64,000 nucleotides of DNA from Pedococcus aerophilus (GCF_039532215.1 NZ_BAAARN010000004.1:160261-224260); one strand, 5' to 3'. Numbered from the stretch's first letter, positions 7,738 to 17,599 are shown. The notes: generated by a model not told the origin, from the sequence alone. Translations and numbers: made by a program.

Positions 7738-8259
7738 CTACGCGGTCTCGATCTCGTCGAGGCCGCTGATCACCACCTCGAGGAGCGCGGCCAGCTGGTC
7801 GCGCTCCTCGCGTTTGAGCCCCGCGAGCACGTCGGACTCCACGACGTTCGCCTCGCGCACCGCCGCCTCGAAGAGCTCCCACCCCTGGGTGGTGAGCTCG
7901 ACGAGCACGCGGGTGCGGTTCTCGGGGTCGGGGGAGCGGCGGACCAGGCCGCGCTCGGTCATCTTGTCGAGCCGGTGGGTCATCGACGAGGCGGCGACGT
8001 TGCTCGCGTCGGCGAGCTGCGAGGGGGTGACCGGCCGGCCCTCGGACGTTGCCAGGACCGCGATGACGGACCACTCTCCGTGGGAGAGGTCGAGGTCGGC
8101 GAGCTGCCGGGTGTACCACTGGTCGAGCTTGCGGCTGAGCGAGTTCACGGCCGTGATGACGCGCTGGACCGATTCGTCACCGCCCGCCGCGACGTAGCTG
8201 GCCACCGCCTCCTGGTACTGCTCGCGGACGCTGCGCGCTGCCTTCTTCCTCGCTGCCAT
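7738..8259 (-). CDS. MarR family transcriptional regulator
   Basis: 173 residues with a winged-helix core: PSQLADASNVAASSMTHRLD forms the helix-turn-helix and ERGLVRRSPDPENRTRVLVE the wing. Long N- and C-terminal helices would make the dimer interface. The N-terminal MAARKKAARSVREQ is basic. It is divergent from an MFS transporter, and the 81-bp gap holds a 16-bp perfect palindrome, a likely operator. By the usual logic of such pairs it represses itself and the transporter until a small phenolic-like or drug ligand releases it. The ligand is unknown. Confidence 0.88.
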   Translation of the reverse strand: MAARKKAARSVREQYQEAVASYVAAGGDESVQRVITAVNSLSRKLDQWYTRQLADLDLSHGEWSVIAVLATSEGRPVTPSQLADASNVAASSMTHRLDKMTERGLVRRSPDPENRTRVLVELTTQGWELFEAAVREANVVESDVLAGLKREERDQLAALLEVVISGLDEIETA

Positions 8260-8289
8260 GGGGTCATTCTGGCATGGCTCTTTCGGATG

Positions 8290-8315
8290 CTAAGATTTCG
8301 ATATCGAAATATTAG
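8290..8315. promoter_or_regulatory. Palindromic operator of the MarR/MFS pair
   Basis: The core ATTTCGATATCGAAAT (8295-8310) is a perfect 16-bp palindrome. With the flanking CTAA...TTAG it becomes a 26-bp imperfect one. It is centred in the 81-bp divergent intergenic region and is strikingly AT-rich against the surrounding DNA. Confidence 0.75.
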
Positions 8316-8340
8316 ACCTCGAAGAACTGTTGAAGACACC

Positions 8341-9633
8341 ATGCGCGCCCGACTCCTGATCCTCGCCTCCGCCATCGCCATGCTCGGCTGGGGCACCGTC
8401 CTGCCCTACCAGTACGCCTATGCCGCCGACACCCGTGGCTGGGGCGCGCTGCTCGCCGCCGCGGCCTCGAGCCTGTTCTCCGTCGGCGCGCTGCTCGCCG
8501 CCCCCGTGGGTGGTCGCCTCGCCGACCGCGTGTCGCCGGTGCTCGTCGCCGTGGGCGCCAAGGTCATCGCCGCCGCCGGTGCGGCCTCGCTGATCTGGGC
8601 GGACAGCCCGACCGCGTTCCTCGTCGGCATGTTCGTCTTCGGCCTCGGCATCACCGCGGCGAACCCCGCCCAGTCGGTCCTGGTGCTGCAGTGGGTCGGC
8701 GGGCACGACCGCCGCAAGGTCTTCGCGTGGCAGTTCACCGGGCAGGCCCTGGGCATGGCCGTGGGCGCCTTCGCCGCCGGCTACGTCGTCGACCTCGACC
8801 GTGCCGACGGCATGTGGCCGGCCTTCGCCACCGCCGGTGGCGGGTTCCTCGTCTCCGCCGCGCTCCTCCTGGTCGCCGGTATGGCGCGCTGGGGCGCCGC
8901 TCCGGGCGTGGACGCAGGTGCCGAGCTGGGTGTGGGCTCGGGTACTGCGGCTGTCGGTGGCGCCGCGCACGAGCCGGTGCGCCAGGCCAGCCCCCGGGAG
9001 GCGCTGCGTGCCATCTGGGCCATCCCGGCCCTGCGGTGGACGGCTCTGATCACGGTCACCCTGGCCCTGGGGTTCTACGCCCAGTTCGAGTCCGGGCTGC
9101 CCGCCTACGCCCTGACCGTCCTGCACGTCGACGAGACCACCATCGGCCTCGCCGCAGCCGTGAACTGCGTCGTGATCATCGCCCTGCAGATGCTGGTCGT
9201 GCGCCTCACGGCCAACCGCAGCGGCGCGACCCTGCTCATGGGGGTCGGCCTGATCTGGACCGTGTCCTGGCTCGTGCTCGCCGCCTCGGCGCTCGCACCG
9301 CAGCTGGCCGCCGTCCTGTTCGTCACGACCTTCGGCATCTTCGCCGTCGGCGAGACGATGTACGCGCCCGTGCTCAACCCGCTCACGGCCAGCCTCGCCC
9401 CGTCGGGCCTGGTCGGCACCACCCTGGGGATGTTCACGGCGCTGCAGACCGGGTTCTCCGCAGTCGGTCCGCTCGTGGCCGGGGTCATCCTCGGCGCCGG
9501 CCTGGGCAGCCTGTTCATCGGGCTGCACGTGGCGATCAGCCTGCTCGCCGTCTTCGGCGCCTGGCGGCTGCGGGCCACCCTCAAGGCCCCGGTTGCCGCG
9601 CCCCGCGCGGTCGAGGCGCAGCTCGTCGCCTGA
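8341..9633 (+). CDS. MFS transporter (12 TM class exporter)
   Basis: 430 residues with repeated hydrophobic helices and the MFS loop signature GGRLADRVSPVLVAVG after the second helix. The first helix is MRARLLILASAIAMLGWGTV. Pattern and length fit the drug:proton or sugar-efflux branch of the major facilitator superfamily. ATG at 8341 is chosen because upstream in-frame codons lie inside the divergent MarR gene. The adjacent MarR repressor and shared palindrome suggest an inducible efflux pump. Substrate cannot be read from sequence. Confidence 0.87.
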   Translation: MRARLLILASAIAMLGWGTVLPYQYAYAADTRGWGALLAAAASSLFSVGALLAAPVGGRLADRVSPVLVAVGAKVIAAAGAASLIWADSPTAFLVGMFVFGLGITAANPAQSVLVLQWVGGHDRRKVFAWQFTGQALGMAVGAFAAGYVVDLDRADGMWPAFATAGGGFLVSAALLLVAGMARWGAAPGVDAGAELGVGSGTAAVGGAAHEPVRQASPREALRAIWAIPALRWTALITVTLALGFYAQFESGLPAYALTVLHVDETTIGLAAAVNCVVIIALQMLVVRLTANRSGATLLMGVGLIWTVSWLVLAASALAPQLAAVLFVTTFGIFAVGETMYAPVLNPLTASLAPSGLVGTTLGMFTALQTGFSAVGPLVAGVILGAGLGSLFIGLHVAISLLAVFGAWRLRATLKAPVAAPRAVEAQLVA

Positions 9634-9697
9634 GCCGCGCGCCATACCCGGTCCGGCGCACCCGGCGCGGCAGCGAGGTGGGTCGGGGCACCCCGCG

Positions 9698-9703
9698 TAG
9701 CAT
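9698..9703 (+). promoter_or_regulatory. Leaderless-type -10 box for the mre operon
   Basis: TAGCAT, 7 nt before the mreB GTG at 9711. Confidence 0.45.
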
Positions 9704-9710
9704 CGCGACC

Positions 9711-10757
9711 GTGAGCGGGACGGGTGGTTGGTCGAGGGGCTGGACGGGCTGGGGCAGGGACCTCGCCATCGACCTCGGGACCGCCAACACCCTCGTCTAC
9801 GAACGCGGCCGCGGGGTCGTCCTCGACGAGCCGTCGGTCGTCGCCATCCAGGCCGGCACGCACACCCTGCTGGCCGCGGGGACGCGGGCCAAGGAGATGC
9901 TGGGCCGTACGCCCGGGCACGTCCAGGCGGTGCGTCCGCTGGCCGACGGCGTCATCTCCGACGCCGAGGTGACCGAGCGGATGCTGCGCTACTTCGTCGA
10001 CCAGGTCCGCCCGTCGCGGCTGTTCCGTCCCCGCATGGTGGTCTGCGTCCCGAGCGAGGTGACCGGCGTCGAGCGCCGCGCCCTCGAGGACGCCGCCGTG
10101 CGTGCCGGGGCCCGCCGGGTCTACGTCATCGAGGAGCCGATGGCCGCCGCGATCGGCGCCGACCTGCCCGTCAACGACACCGCCGCCTCGATGGTCGTCG
10201 ACATCGGCGGCGGCACCACCGACGTCGCCGTCATCAGCCTCGGTGGCATCGTGACGTCGCGCTCGCTGCGGGTCGGCGGCGACGAGCTCGACGAGGCGAT
10301 CATCGCCCACGTGAAGAGCGAGTACTCGTTGCTGCTGGGGGAGCGCAGCGCCGAGGACATCAAGATCGCCGCCGGTTCGGCGTTCCCGCTGCGGGAGGAG
10401 ACGAGCACGCGCGTCCGCGGCCGCGACCTCGTCACCGGCCTGCCCAAGACGGTCACCATCTCCAGCCCCGAGGTGCGCCGTGCCATCGAGGGCCCCCTGC
10501 TCCAGATCGTCGAGCTCGTGCGCGCCACCCTCGACGTCTGCCCGCCAGAGCTCGCCGGCGACGTCCTCGACCGCGGCATCACCCTGACCGGTGGCGGCGC
10601 GCTGCTGCCCGGGCTCGACGTGCGGCTGCGCCACGAGCTCGGGGTCCCGGTGAGCGTGGCGAACGACCCGTTGCGCGCCGTGGTGCGCGGTTCGGGCCGC
10701 TGCATCGAGGAGTTCGGGACGCTCGAGCGCGTCCTGGTCGACACCCGCCGCTTCTGA
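9711..10757 (+). CDS. mreB: Rod shape-determining protein MreB
   Basis: 348-residue bacterial actin that polymerises under the membrane and guides lateral wall synthesis. The actin-fold motifs are clear: phosphate-1 loop DLAIDLGTANTLVY near the N-terminus, phosphate-2 loop VVDIGGGTTDVAVISLGG mid-protein, and adenosine motif LTGGGALLPGLD near the C-terminus. The Trp-rich N-terminus (GWSRGWTGWG) looks like an amphipathic membrane-binding segment. The start is GTG; upstream in-frame sequence overlaps the MFS gene. First gene of mreB-mreC-mreD-mrdA. Confidence 0.94.
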   Translation: MSGTGGWSRGWTGWGRDLAIDLGTANTLVYERGRGVVLDEPSVVAIQAGTHTLLAAGTRAKEMLGRTPGHVQAVRPLADGVISDAEVTERMLRYFVDQVRPSRLFRPRMVVCVPSEVTGVERRALEDAAVRAGARRVYVIEEPMAAAIGADLPVNDTAASMVVDIGGGTTDVAVISLGGIVTSRSLRVGGDELDEAIIAHVKSEYSLLLGERSAEDIKIAAGSAFPLREETSTRVRGRDLVTGLPKTVTISSPEVRRAIEGPLLQIVELVRATLDVCPPELAGDVLDRGITLTGGGALLPGLDVRLRHELGVPVSVANDPLRAVVRGSGRCIEEFGTLERVLVDTRRF

Positions 10758-10760
10758 CCC

Positions 10761-11627
10761 ATGCCCCGACCCCGTCCGCTGTCGCCGCCACGCTCGCCCG
10801 GCCGTCCACCGCACAGCGACCGCTCCCGGCGCCTCCTGGTGTCGTCGGTGGTGCTGACCCTGCTGGTGCTGGTGGCCGACCTCGCCGGGGCCCCCGGCAC
10901 CGGGGCGGTCCGGACCGCGGCCGGGACGGTGTTCGGCCCGGTCGAGGGGTGGTTGCGGCCGGCAGCCTCCCGGGACGACCCCGGCGTGCGCGGGACCCGA
11001 GCGGCGACCGACGCCGACACCACTGCTGCCCGGGCGGCGGAGGCGGCGGCGTTCCAGCGGCTGCTCAAGGCCCCCGAGACGACCGGCCGCGCGTTCGTCC
11101 CCGCCCGGGTGGTGGGGGTCGGCCGTAGCGGGGCCGGTGGCCCCGAGCGCGTCACCATCGACGCCGGGTCGAAAGACGGCCTGCGCGTCGACCTCGCCGT
11201 GGTCAACGCCGACGGACTCGTCGGGCGCGTGGTCGCCGTGGCGCCCTGGACGGCTGACGTCCTCCTCGTCGGTGCCGCCGACCTGACGGTCTCCGTCCGC
11301 GTCGGGTCGGGGGTCCTCGGCTCGGTGGGCAGCGGGGCGACCGGCCCGCGCAGGCAGGCCCCCGGCGACCTGACCCTGACGCCCGTGCAGCGCGGTCGCC
11401 TGTCACGCGGCGACGTGGTGACCACGCTCGGGAGCCTCGACGGGACGCCATACCTGCCCGGCCTGCGGGTGGGCACGGTCACGGCGGTGGACGCCGACCC
11501 GGCCGCCCTCGTCCCGACCGCCGGGGTCGCCCCCGCCGTCGACGTCACCACCCTTGACGTCGTCGGGGTGCTCGTCAGCCCGACGCGGAACACTCCCCGG
11601 ACACCCGCCACCGGGAGCGCCGGATGA
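10761..11627 (+). CDS. mreC: Rod shape-determining protein MreC
   Basis: 288 residues: a basic Pro/Arg-rich cytoplasmic start, one membrane helix (LLVSSVVLTLLVLVADLAG) at about 26-44, a short helical linker, then the periplasmic beta-barrel region (ARVVGVGRSGAGGPERVTID, then VVNADGLVGRVVAV). MreC links MreB to the transpeptidase complex outside the membrane. The ATG begins 3 bp after the mreB stop, and its stop overlaps mreD by 4 bp. Confidence 0.9.
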   Translation: MPRPRPLSPPRSPGRPPHSDRSRRLLVSSVVLTLLVLVADLAGAPGTGAVRTAAGTVFGPVEGWLRPAASRDDPGVRGTRAATDADTTAARAAEAAAFQRLLKAPETTGRAFVPARVVGVGRSGAGGPERVTIDAGSKDGLRVDLAVVNADGLVGRVVAVAPWTADVLLVGAADLTVSVRVGSGVLGSVGSGATGPRRQAPGDLTLTPVQRGRLSRGDVVTTLGSLDGTPYLPGLRVGTVTAVDADPAALVPTAGVAPAVDVTTLDVVGVLVSPTRNTPRTPATGSAG

Positions 11628-12133
11628 GTGCGGCAGCGCCCCTGACCTCCGGCGCGGGTCGCGTCCGTGTCGCTCGCGCGCTCGCGCTCGCGACCGTCGC
11701 CGTCCTGGCCGTGTCCGTCGCGGCCCGCACGCCCATGCTCCTGCCCGACCTCGTCCTGCCGCTGGTCGTGGCGGGGGCGCTCGTCGGCGGCCCGGTCCGC
11801 GGCTCGCTCGTCGGCCTCGCCGCGGGGTGGCTCGTCGACCTCGTCCCGCCCGGTGCGGTGGTTCTCGGCACCGGTGCCCTGACGTATGCCGCGTGCGGCC
11901 TCCTCGCCGGGGCCGGTCGCCGCGAGGGGCTGGCCTCGTGGCCGTGGGTCGCCGCCGTGGGTGTCCTCGCCTCGGTGCTGCTCGGCGTCGCAGGACTCCT
12001 CGTCGGGGTGCTGTCGGGGGCGGTCGTGTCCGTGGCCGACTCCGCCGTCCGGCTGGTCCTCACGGCGGCGCTGTGCGCCCTCGTCGTCCCCGTGCTGGTG
12101 CGGGTCGAGCAGCACCTGCGAGCCCGGTCGTGA
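11624..12133 (+). CDS. mreD: Rod shape-determining protein MreD
   Basis: 169 residues, nearly all hydrophobic, with about five membrane helices (for example ALALATVAVLAVSVAA, then LVLPLVVAGALVGG, then VAAVGVLASVLLGVAGLLVG). Size and position between mreC and a class B PBP identify it as MreD, an integral component of the elongasome. It overlaps mreC by ATGA and mrdA by GTGA, so the four genes are translationally coupled. Confidence 0.85.
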   Translation: MSAAAPLTSGAGRVRVARALALATVAVLAVSVAARTPMLLPDLVLPLVVAGALVGGPVRGSLVGLAAGWLVDLVPPGAVVLGTGALTYAACGLLAGAGRREGLASWPWVAAVGVLASVLLGVAGLLVGVLSGAVVSVADSAVRLVLTAALCALVVPVLVRVEQHLRARS

Positions 12134-14229
12134 GCCGGTTCGGGGCGGGGCTGCGACAGCGTCGCGGTGCGGCCCGACGCCGCTGGGCCGCACCGGTCCG
12201 CGCGCCGCGTCGTGCGACGCCGGCTGGGTCGTCGGGTCGGTCGCCGCGGCCCTCGCCCGCCCGGGTCTGGGTGTTCGGGCTGGTGGCGCTGAGCCTGGTC
12301 GGCGCGCTGCTCGGGCGCCTCGGGCAGGTGCAGATCGGTGAGCACGCGGAGTACGAGCGCGCAGCCGCCACCCTCAACACCCGCACGGTGACCGAGCCGG
12401 CGGTCCGGGGGCGCATCCTCGACCGCACCGGCCGTCCGCTGGCCGACAACTCGACGCAGACCGCGGTGTCCGTGGAACGAGGGGTGCTCGCCGACGCCGA
12501 CGACGGCGGTCGGGCCCTCGTGCAGCGGCTGGCGTCCGCGTTGGGCGTCCCGTTCGACGAGCTGTGGGGCCGCACGCAGCTGTGCGGTGCCCCCGGCGCC
12601 CCACCGCAACCGGTCTGCTGGGCCGGGTCGCCGTACGTGCCCGTGCCCCTGCTCTCCGGGGCCGACCCGACCCGCGCGCTGGGACTGCTGGAGCACCCGG
12701 ACACCTACCCCGGTGTCACCGTCACCGCCCAACCCGTCCGCGACTACCCGCAGTCCGACGTCAACGCGGCCCACGTCCTCGGCTACCTCGGTCGGGCCTC
12801 GGAGCAGGACGTCACCGGGTCGAAGGGACGGCTGTCCGGGCTGGACCTCGTCGGCCGGGCGGGGCTGGAGCAGCAGTACGACGCGCAGCTGCGCGGGGTG
12901 CCCGGTGTCGACGTCGTGTCCCTCGACCCGCGCGGCGTGGTCAACGGTGAGGTGTCGAGCACCGCGCCGGTGCCGGGCCGGGACCTCGTCACCAACCTCG
13001 ACGCCCGCGTCCAGGCTGCCGCCGAGTCGGCCCTGCAGTCCGCAGCGACGTCGGCGCGCAGCCGCGGGTACGCCGCCGACTCCGGTGCCGCCGTCGTCCT
13101 CGACGTGACCAACGGAGCCGTCGTCGCGGCAGCGAGCTACCCGACCTACGACCCCGCCGTGTGGACCGGTGGCATCTCGAGCAAGGACCTCGCCTCCCTG
13201 ACCAGCGCAGCCGCCGGGACGCCCCTGGTGTCGCGGGTGACGGCCGGCGCGTACCCACCGGCCTCGACCTTCAAGGTCGTCAGCCTCCCGGCCGCCGTCG
13301 AGGCGGGCAACGACCTCCGCGGCACCTACGAGTGCGGGTCGAGCTACACGATCGGCAACCGCAAGTTCGCGAACTACGAGTCCCGCGCCTACGGCCCCAT
13401 CGACCTTCGGTACGCGATGGTCGTCAGCTGCGACACGATCTTCTACGACTTCGCCTACCGCTCGTGGCTCGCGCAGGGCGGCCTCGAGGCGAAGACCGAT
13501 GCCGCCGATCCCTTCGTCGCGATGTCCAAGGAGTTCGGCCTCGGAGCCGCCACCGGCATCGACCTGCCGGGGGAGCAGCCCGGGCGGATCCCCGACCGCG
13601 CGACGAAGCAGGCCACGTGGGAGGCAACGCGGGCCGACACCTGCGCCCGCGCCCGGACCGGCTACCCCGAGGTCGCCGCCACGGACCCCAGCCGCGCGGC
13701 ATACCTCAAGTCCCTGGCGGTGGAGAACTGTCGCACCGGCTTCCAGTTCCGTGCCGGTGACGCCGCGAACTTCGCGATCGGCCAGGGCGACACCTCCGTC
13801 ACCCCGCTGCAGATGGCGCGGGTGTATGCGGCCATCGCCAACGGCGGGACGTTGTGGACTCCGCAGGTGGCCAAGGGATTCCGGGCGCCGGGTGGGACCC
13901 TGCAGCCCATCGCGCCGAAGGTCGCGGGACGGGTCACCTTCCCTGCGGGGACGTTGCCCTTCCTCCAGGACTCGCTCGTGGGGGTGGTGGACCAGGGGAC
14001 GGCGGTTGCCGCGTTCCGGGGGTTCCCGCGCGACCAGTGGCCGGTGGCGGGAAAGACCGGGACGGGGGAGGTGTTCGGCAAGCAGGACACGGCGTGGTTC
14101 GTCTCCTACGCACCGGCCGACGAGCCGAGGTACGCAGTCGCCGTCGTCGTGTCCCAGGGCGGCACCGGGGGCTCGACCGCGGCCCCCGCCGGTCGCCGGA
14201 TCCACGACGTCCTGCGCACCCTGCGCTGA
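12130..14229 (+). CDS. mrdA: Penicillin-binding protein 2, elongation-specific transpeptidase
   Basis: 699-residue class B PBP that cross-links peptidoglycan outside the membrane. A basic cytoplasmic N-terminus precedes one membrane anchor (WVFGLVALSLVGALLG) at about 45-60, then the PBP dimer domain and the transpeptidase domain. Catalytic motifs are present: S379-T-F-K382, S433-C-D435 in place of the usual SxN, and K642-T-G644. The SCD variant occurs in actinobacterial PBP2 homologues. The start is GTG overlapping the mreD stop. rodA, often next in such clusters, is absent here; lpdA follows. Confidence 0.93.
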   Translation: MSRFGAGLRQRRGAARRRWAAPVRAPRRATPAGSSGRSPRPSPARVWVFGLVALSLVGALLGRLGQVQIGEHAEYERAAATLNTRTVTEPAVRGRILDRTGRPLADNSTQTAVSVERGVLADADDGGRALVQRLASALGVPFDELWGRTQLCGAPGAPPQPVCWAGSPYVPVPLLSGADPTRALGLLEHPDTYPGVTVTAQPVRDYPQSDVNAAHVLGYLGRASEQDVTGSKGRLSGLDLVGRAGLEQQYDAQLRGVPGVDVVSLDPRGVVNGEVSSTAPVPGRDLVTNLDARVQAAAESALQSAATSARSRGYAADSGAAVVLDVTNGAVVAAASYPTYDPAVWTGGISSKDLASLTSAAAGTPLVSRVTAGAYPPASTFKVVSLPAAVEAGNDLRGTYECGSSYTIGNRKFANYESRAYGPIDLRYAMVVSCDTIFYDFAYRSWLAQGGLEAKTDAADPFVAMSKEFGLGAATGIDLPGEQPGRIPDRATKQATWEATRADTCARARTGYPEVAATDPSRAAYLKSLAVENCRTGFQFRAGDAANFAIGQGDTSVTPLQMARVYAAIANGGTLWTPQVAKGFRAPGGTLQPIAPKVAGRVTFPAGTLPFLQDSLVGVVDQGTAVAAFRGFPRDQWPVAGKTGTGEVFGKQDTAWFVSYAPADEPRYAVAVVVSQGGTGGSTAAPAGRRIHDVLRTLR

Positions 14230-14259
14230 CCACCGGTGGGGGACCGCGGCCGCACTCAG

Positions 14260-14265
14260 TAGGCT
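14260..14265 (+). promoter_or_regulatory. Leaderless-type -10 box for lpdA
   Basis: TAGGCT, 6 nt before the lpdA ATG at 14272. Confidence 0.5.
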
Positions 14266-14271
14266 GCCGCC

Positions 14272-15669
<1,398 letters not shown>

Positions 15670-15682
15670 CGGAGACCTTCGT

Positions 15683-16267
15683 ATGGCGCGGGTGAGCCTG
15701 CCGATCACGACCGACCGGCTCGTGCTGCGCAGCTTCCGACCGGGGGACGAGGACGACGTCTTCGCCTACCGGTCGGTGGCGTCGGTGGTGCGGTACATCC
15801 CCGGCGAGCCCAAGACGCGCGAGCAGGTCGAGGACCTCGTGTCCGAGCGCGCGACCGCGGGCAGGATCGACGAGCAACACCCGAACCTCACGCTCGCCGT
15901 CGAGCTCGACGGACGGGTCATCGGTGACGTCCTGCTCCTGCTCGCCGGGCCGGACGGTGCGGACGGCAAGCAGGCCGAGATCGGCTGGGTGTTCGCCCCC
16001 GACGTCGCCGGCAACGGCTACGCGACCGAGGCTGCCCGGGCGATCACCGACGTCGCCTTCCGCGAGGTGGGGGTGCATCGCGTCTGGGCCGAGCTCGAGC
16101 CCGAGAACACCGCGTCGGCCCGCGTCTGCGAGCGCCTCGGCATGCGCCGCGAAGCGGTGTTCGTCAAGGGGTCCTGGTTCAAGGAGCGCTGGACCGACCT
16201 CGCCATCTACGCCCTCCTCGAGGACGAGTGGCCGACGTCGGCTGCCACTTCCGCGCCCGCTCCCTGA
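15683..16267 (+). CDS. GNAT family N-acetyltransferase (RimJ/RimL-like)
   Basis: 194 residues. The opening ITTDRLVLRSFRPGDEDDVF and the acetyl-CoA loop region VAGNGYATEAARAITDVAF are typical of the Acetyltransf_3 (RimJ/RimL) branch, and ENTASARVCERLGMRREAVF is its C-terminal signature. Substrate is unknown; relatives acetylate ribosomal protein N-termini or small amines. The ATG has GGAG 10-13 nt upstream and follows lpdA closely. A long perfect hairpin about 100 bp downstream may end this transcript. Confidence 0.85.
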   Translation: MARVSLPITTDRLVLRSFRPGDEDDVFAYRSVASVVRYIPGEPKTREQVEDLVSERATAGRIDEQHPNLTLAVELDGRVIGDVLLLLAGPDGADGKQAEIGWVFAPDVAGNGYATEAARAITDVAFREVGVHRVWAELEPENTASARVCERLGMRREAVFVKGSWFKERWTDLAIYALLEDEWPTSAATSAPAP

Positions 16268-16277
16268 CTGGGCCACC

Positions 16278-16319
16278 GCCACTCGCCACGAGTACTGCTC
16301 GTTACGCCACTCGTCACGA
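16278..16319. repeat. 14-nt direct repeat, two copies
   Basis: GCCACTCGCCACGA at 16278-16291 and GCCACTCGTCACGA at 16306-16319 (one mismatch), with starts 28 bp apart. Between them is a small inverted repeat CGAG-TACTG-CTCG. Confidence 0.6.
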
Positions 16320-16365
16320 TGCCGTGGAGGTCGGGGGCCATCCGGCTGAGACGGAAGTATTGCTG

Positions 16366-16408
16366 GCACTACGTCACTGAACGCGCGATGCGTTCAGTGA
16401 CGTAGTGC
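16366..16408. terminator. Perfect 19-bp-stem hairpin
   Basis: GCACTACGTCACTGAACGC (16366-16384), loop GCGAT, then the exact complement (16390-16408). No T-run follows on either strand. It may be a terminator for lpdA-GNAT or the remnant of a mobile palindrome. Confidence 0.6.
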
Positions 16409-16430
16409 GAGCCAGAGCTATACGCCGAGA

Positions 16431-16500
16431 GGGGAACCCGGCCGCCATAGGGCGACATCCGGCAGCCGGAGGGGGAACCCGGCCGCCCGAGGGGAACCCC
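16431..16500. repeat. GGGGAACCC-type short repeats, three copies
   Basis: GGGGAACCCGGCCGCC occurs at 16431-16446 and 16472-16487, and a shortened GGGGAACCCC at 16491-16500. Spacing is 41 then 19 bp, too irregular for a CRISPR array. Confidence 0.6.
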
Positions 16501-16630
16501 GCGCCTTGTCGTGCGGTTCCACTTGGCTACGTCGCTCGCTGTCCTGTCGGACCTGCCCGGGACGATTGTGTTCGGGCAGCCCAGAGGCGTGCCGACGTCG
16601 GGGATCGGGCCAGGGGATGGGGGTAGCGAA

Positions 16631-17170
16631 GTGGATCAGTTCGACTCGGCGGGGTACCTGGTGCGAGCCAGGCGCGTGGCACAGCTCAGCCAGCGGGAGA
16701 TGGCGGACCACGTGGGCGTGGCACAGTCCACGCTGGGAGGCTACGAAGCGGGGGCTCGAAAGGTGCCGGCGCACTTGCTCGACGCCATACTCGCCATTGC
16801 GGGCCTAAGGCTGGCAGTGGTCGACGCGTCGGGCCGGGTCGTCGAGCCGTTTTCCGCCGACGCGGTGCGTGACAACGCGGGACGGCGCTTCCCCGCGCAC
16901 CTCGAGGTCCAACCACCGGACCGGCTGCCACGCGAGGCGCTGAGGGCGCCGCGCTACGACCGCCGGCCACCCAAGGCTTGGTACCACCTGAGAGGGTCGC
17001 ACGAGGTCGACACCACGGGGCCTGACCGGCTCGACCACCCGACACAGCTCGAGCTCGCCGCCCGACAGCGCAGTCTGCGGACCGCCGGAGCGAGAAGGCT
17101 CAAGGCGCTGCGGGAGGAGCGAGCCGCGAGCACGGATCGTGCTCAGGAGGGGGAGGGCCACGGCGATTAG
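16631..17170 (+). CDS. XRE-family helix-turn-helix protein
   Basis: 179 residues. The N-terminal XRE HTH spans about 7-60 (SAGYLVRARRVAQLSQREMA, then GVAQSTLGGYEAGARKVPAH). After it LRLAVVDASGRVVEPF resembles the C-terminal extension of small XRE regulators. The rest is Arg-rich and probably disordered (PRYDRRPPKAWYHLRGSHEV). GTG at 16631 begins right at the domain; the longer in-frame version to 16511 reads repeat-derived sequence and is unlikely. It lies in an accessory-like gap before rpsO. Target and role are unknown; no toxin partner is adjacent. Confidence 0.65.
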   Translation: MDQFDSAGYLVRARRVAQLSQREMADHVGVAQSTLGGYEAGARKVPAHLLDAILAIAGLRLAVVDASGRVVEPFSADAVRDNAGRRFPAHLEVQPPDRLPREALRAPRYDRRPPKAWYHLRGSHEVDTTGPDRLDHPTQLELAARQRSLRTAGARRLKALREERAASTDRAQEGEGHGD

Positions 17171-17291
17171 GGTGCTCCTGCGCCCGCTGGTAGCCTTGGC
17201 ACTGCCGTAGACCGGCCGCGGATCCAGAGAGCCCAGGTGAACCAGCCCTGAGGCACCGCGCAACGATTCCACGAAGGAGCAGTGTCGACCC

Positions 17292-17561
17292 ATGCCGTTG
17301 AGCACCGACGTCAAGCAGAAGATCATGTCCGAGCACGCCACGCACGAGGGCGACACCGGTTCCCCCGAGGTCCAGATCGCCCTGCTCACGCAGCGCATCC
17401 TCGACCTGACGGAGCACTCGCGCCAGCACAAGCACGACCACCACAGCCGCCGTGGGCTGCTGCTGCTGGTCGGCCAGCGCCGCCGGCTCCTGCGCTACCT
17501 GGAGAGCGTCGACGTCGAGCGTTACCGCTCGCTGATCAAGAAGCTCGGTCTGCGCCGCTGA
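17292..17561 (+). CDS. rpsO: 30S ribosomal protein S15
   Basis: 89 residues, exactly the family length. It binds 16S rRNA in the platform of the small subunit. The conserved [15 protein letters not shown], then [20 protein letters not shown] and LIKKLGLRR are all present. The ATG has GAAGGAG 14-20 nt upstream. It precedes pnp, the near-universal bacterial arrangement, with a hairpin in the 170-bp gap. Confidence 0.98.
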   Translation: MPLSTDVKQKIMSEHATHEGDTGSPEVQIALLTQRILDLTEHSRQHKHDHHSRRGLLLLVGQRRRLLRYLESVDVERYRSLIKKLGLRR

Positions 17562-17570
17562 ACATCCGAC

Positions 17571-17599
17571 AGGGACGGTCCTCCACGAGGGCCGTCCCT
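17571..17599 (+). terminator. Hairpin between rpsO and pnp
   Basis: AGGGACGG pairs with CCGTCCCT, continued inward by a T-G pair and CCTC/GAGG around a CAC loop, making a 13-bp stem beginning 10 nt after the rpsO stop. It may be a terminator or, as in other bacteria, an RNase processing site within the rpsO-pnp message. Confidence 0.65.

Larger units (their letters stand above)
16268..16630. other. 363-bp non-coding stretch with repeats, accessory in character
   Basis: No credible gene lies here. It contains a 14-nt near-identical direct repeat, a perfect 19-bp-stem hairpin and copies of GGGGAACCCGGCCGCC (each listed separately). Base composition is less regular than in the flanking genes, and the following HTH gene also looks accessory. 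This may be an indel hotspot between the lpdA and rpsO blocks. Confidence 0.5.

Noticed and set aside
16431-16500. Possible CRISPR array made of GGGGAACCC repeats
   Set aside because: Only three unequal copies, irregular spacing, no cas genes and no spacer structure.
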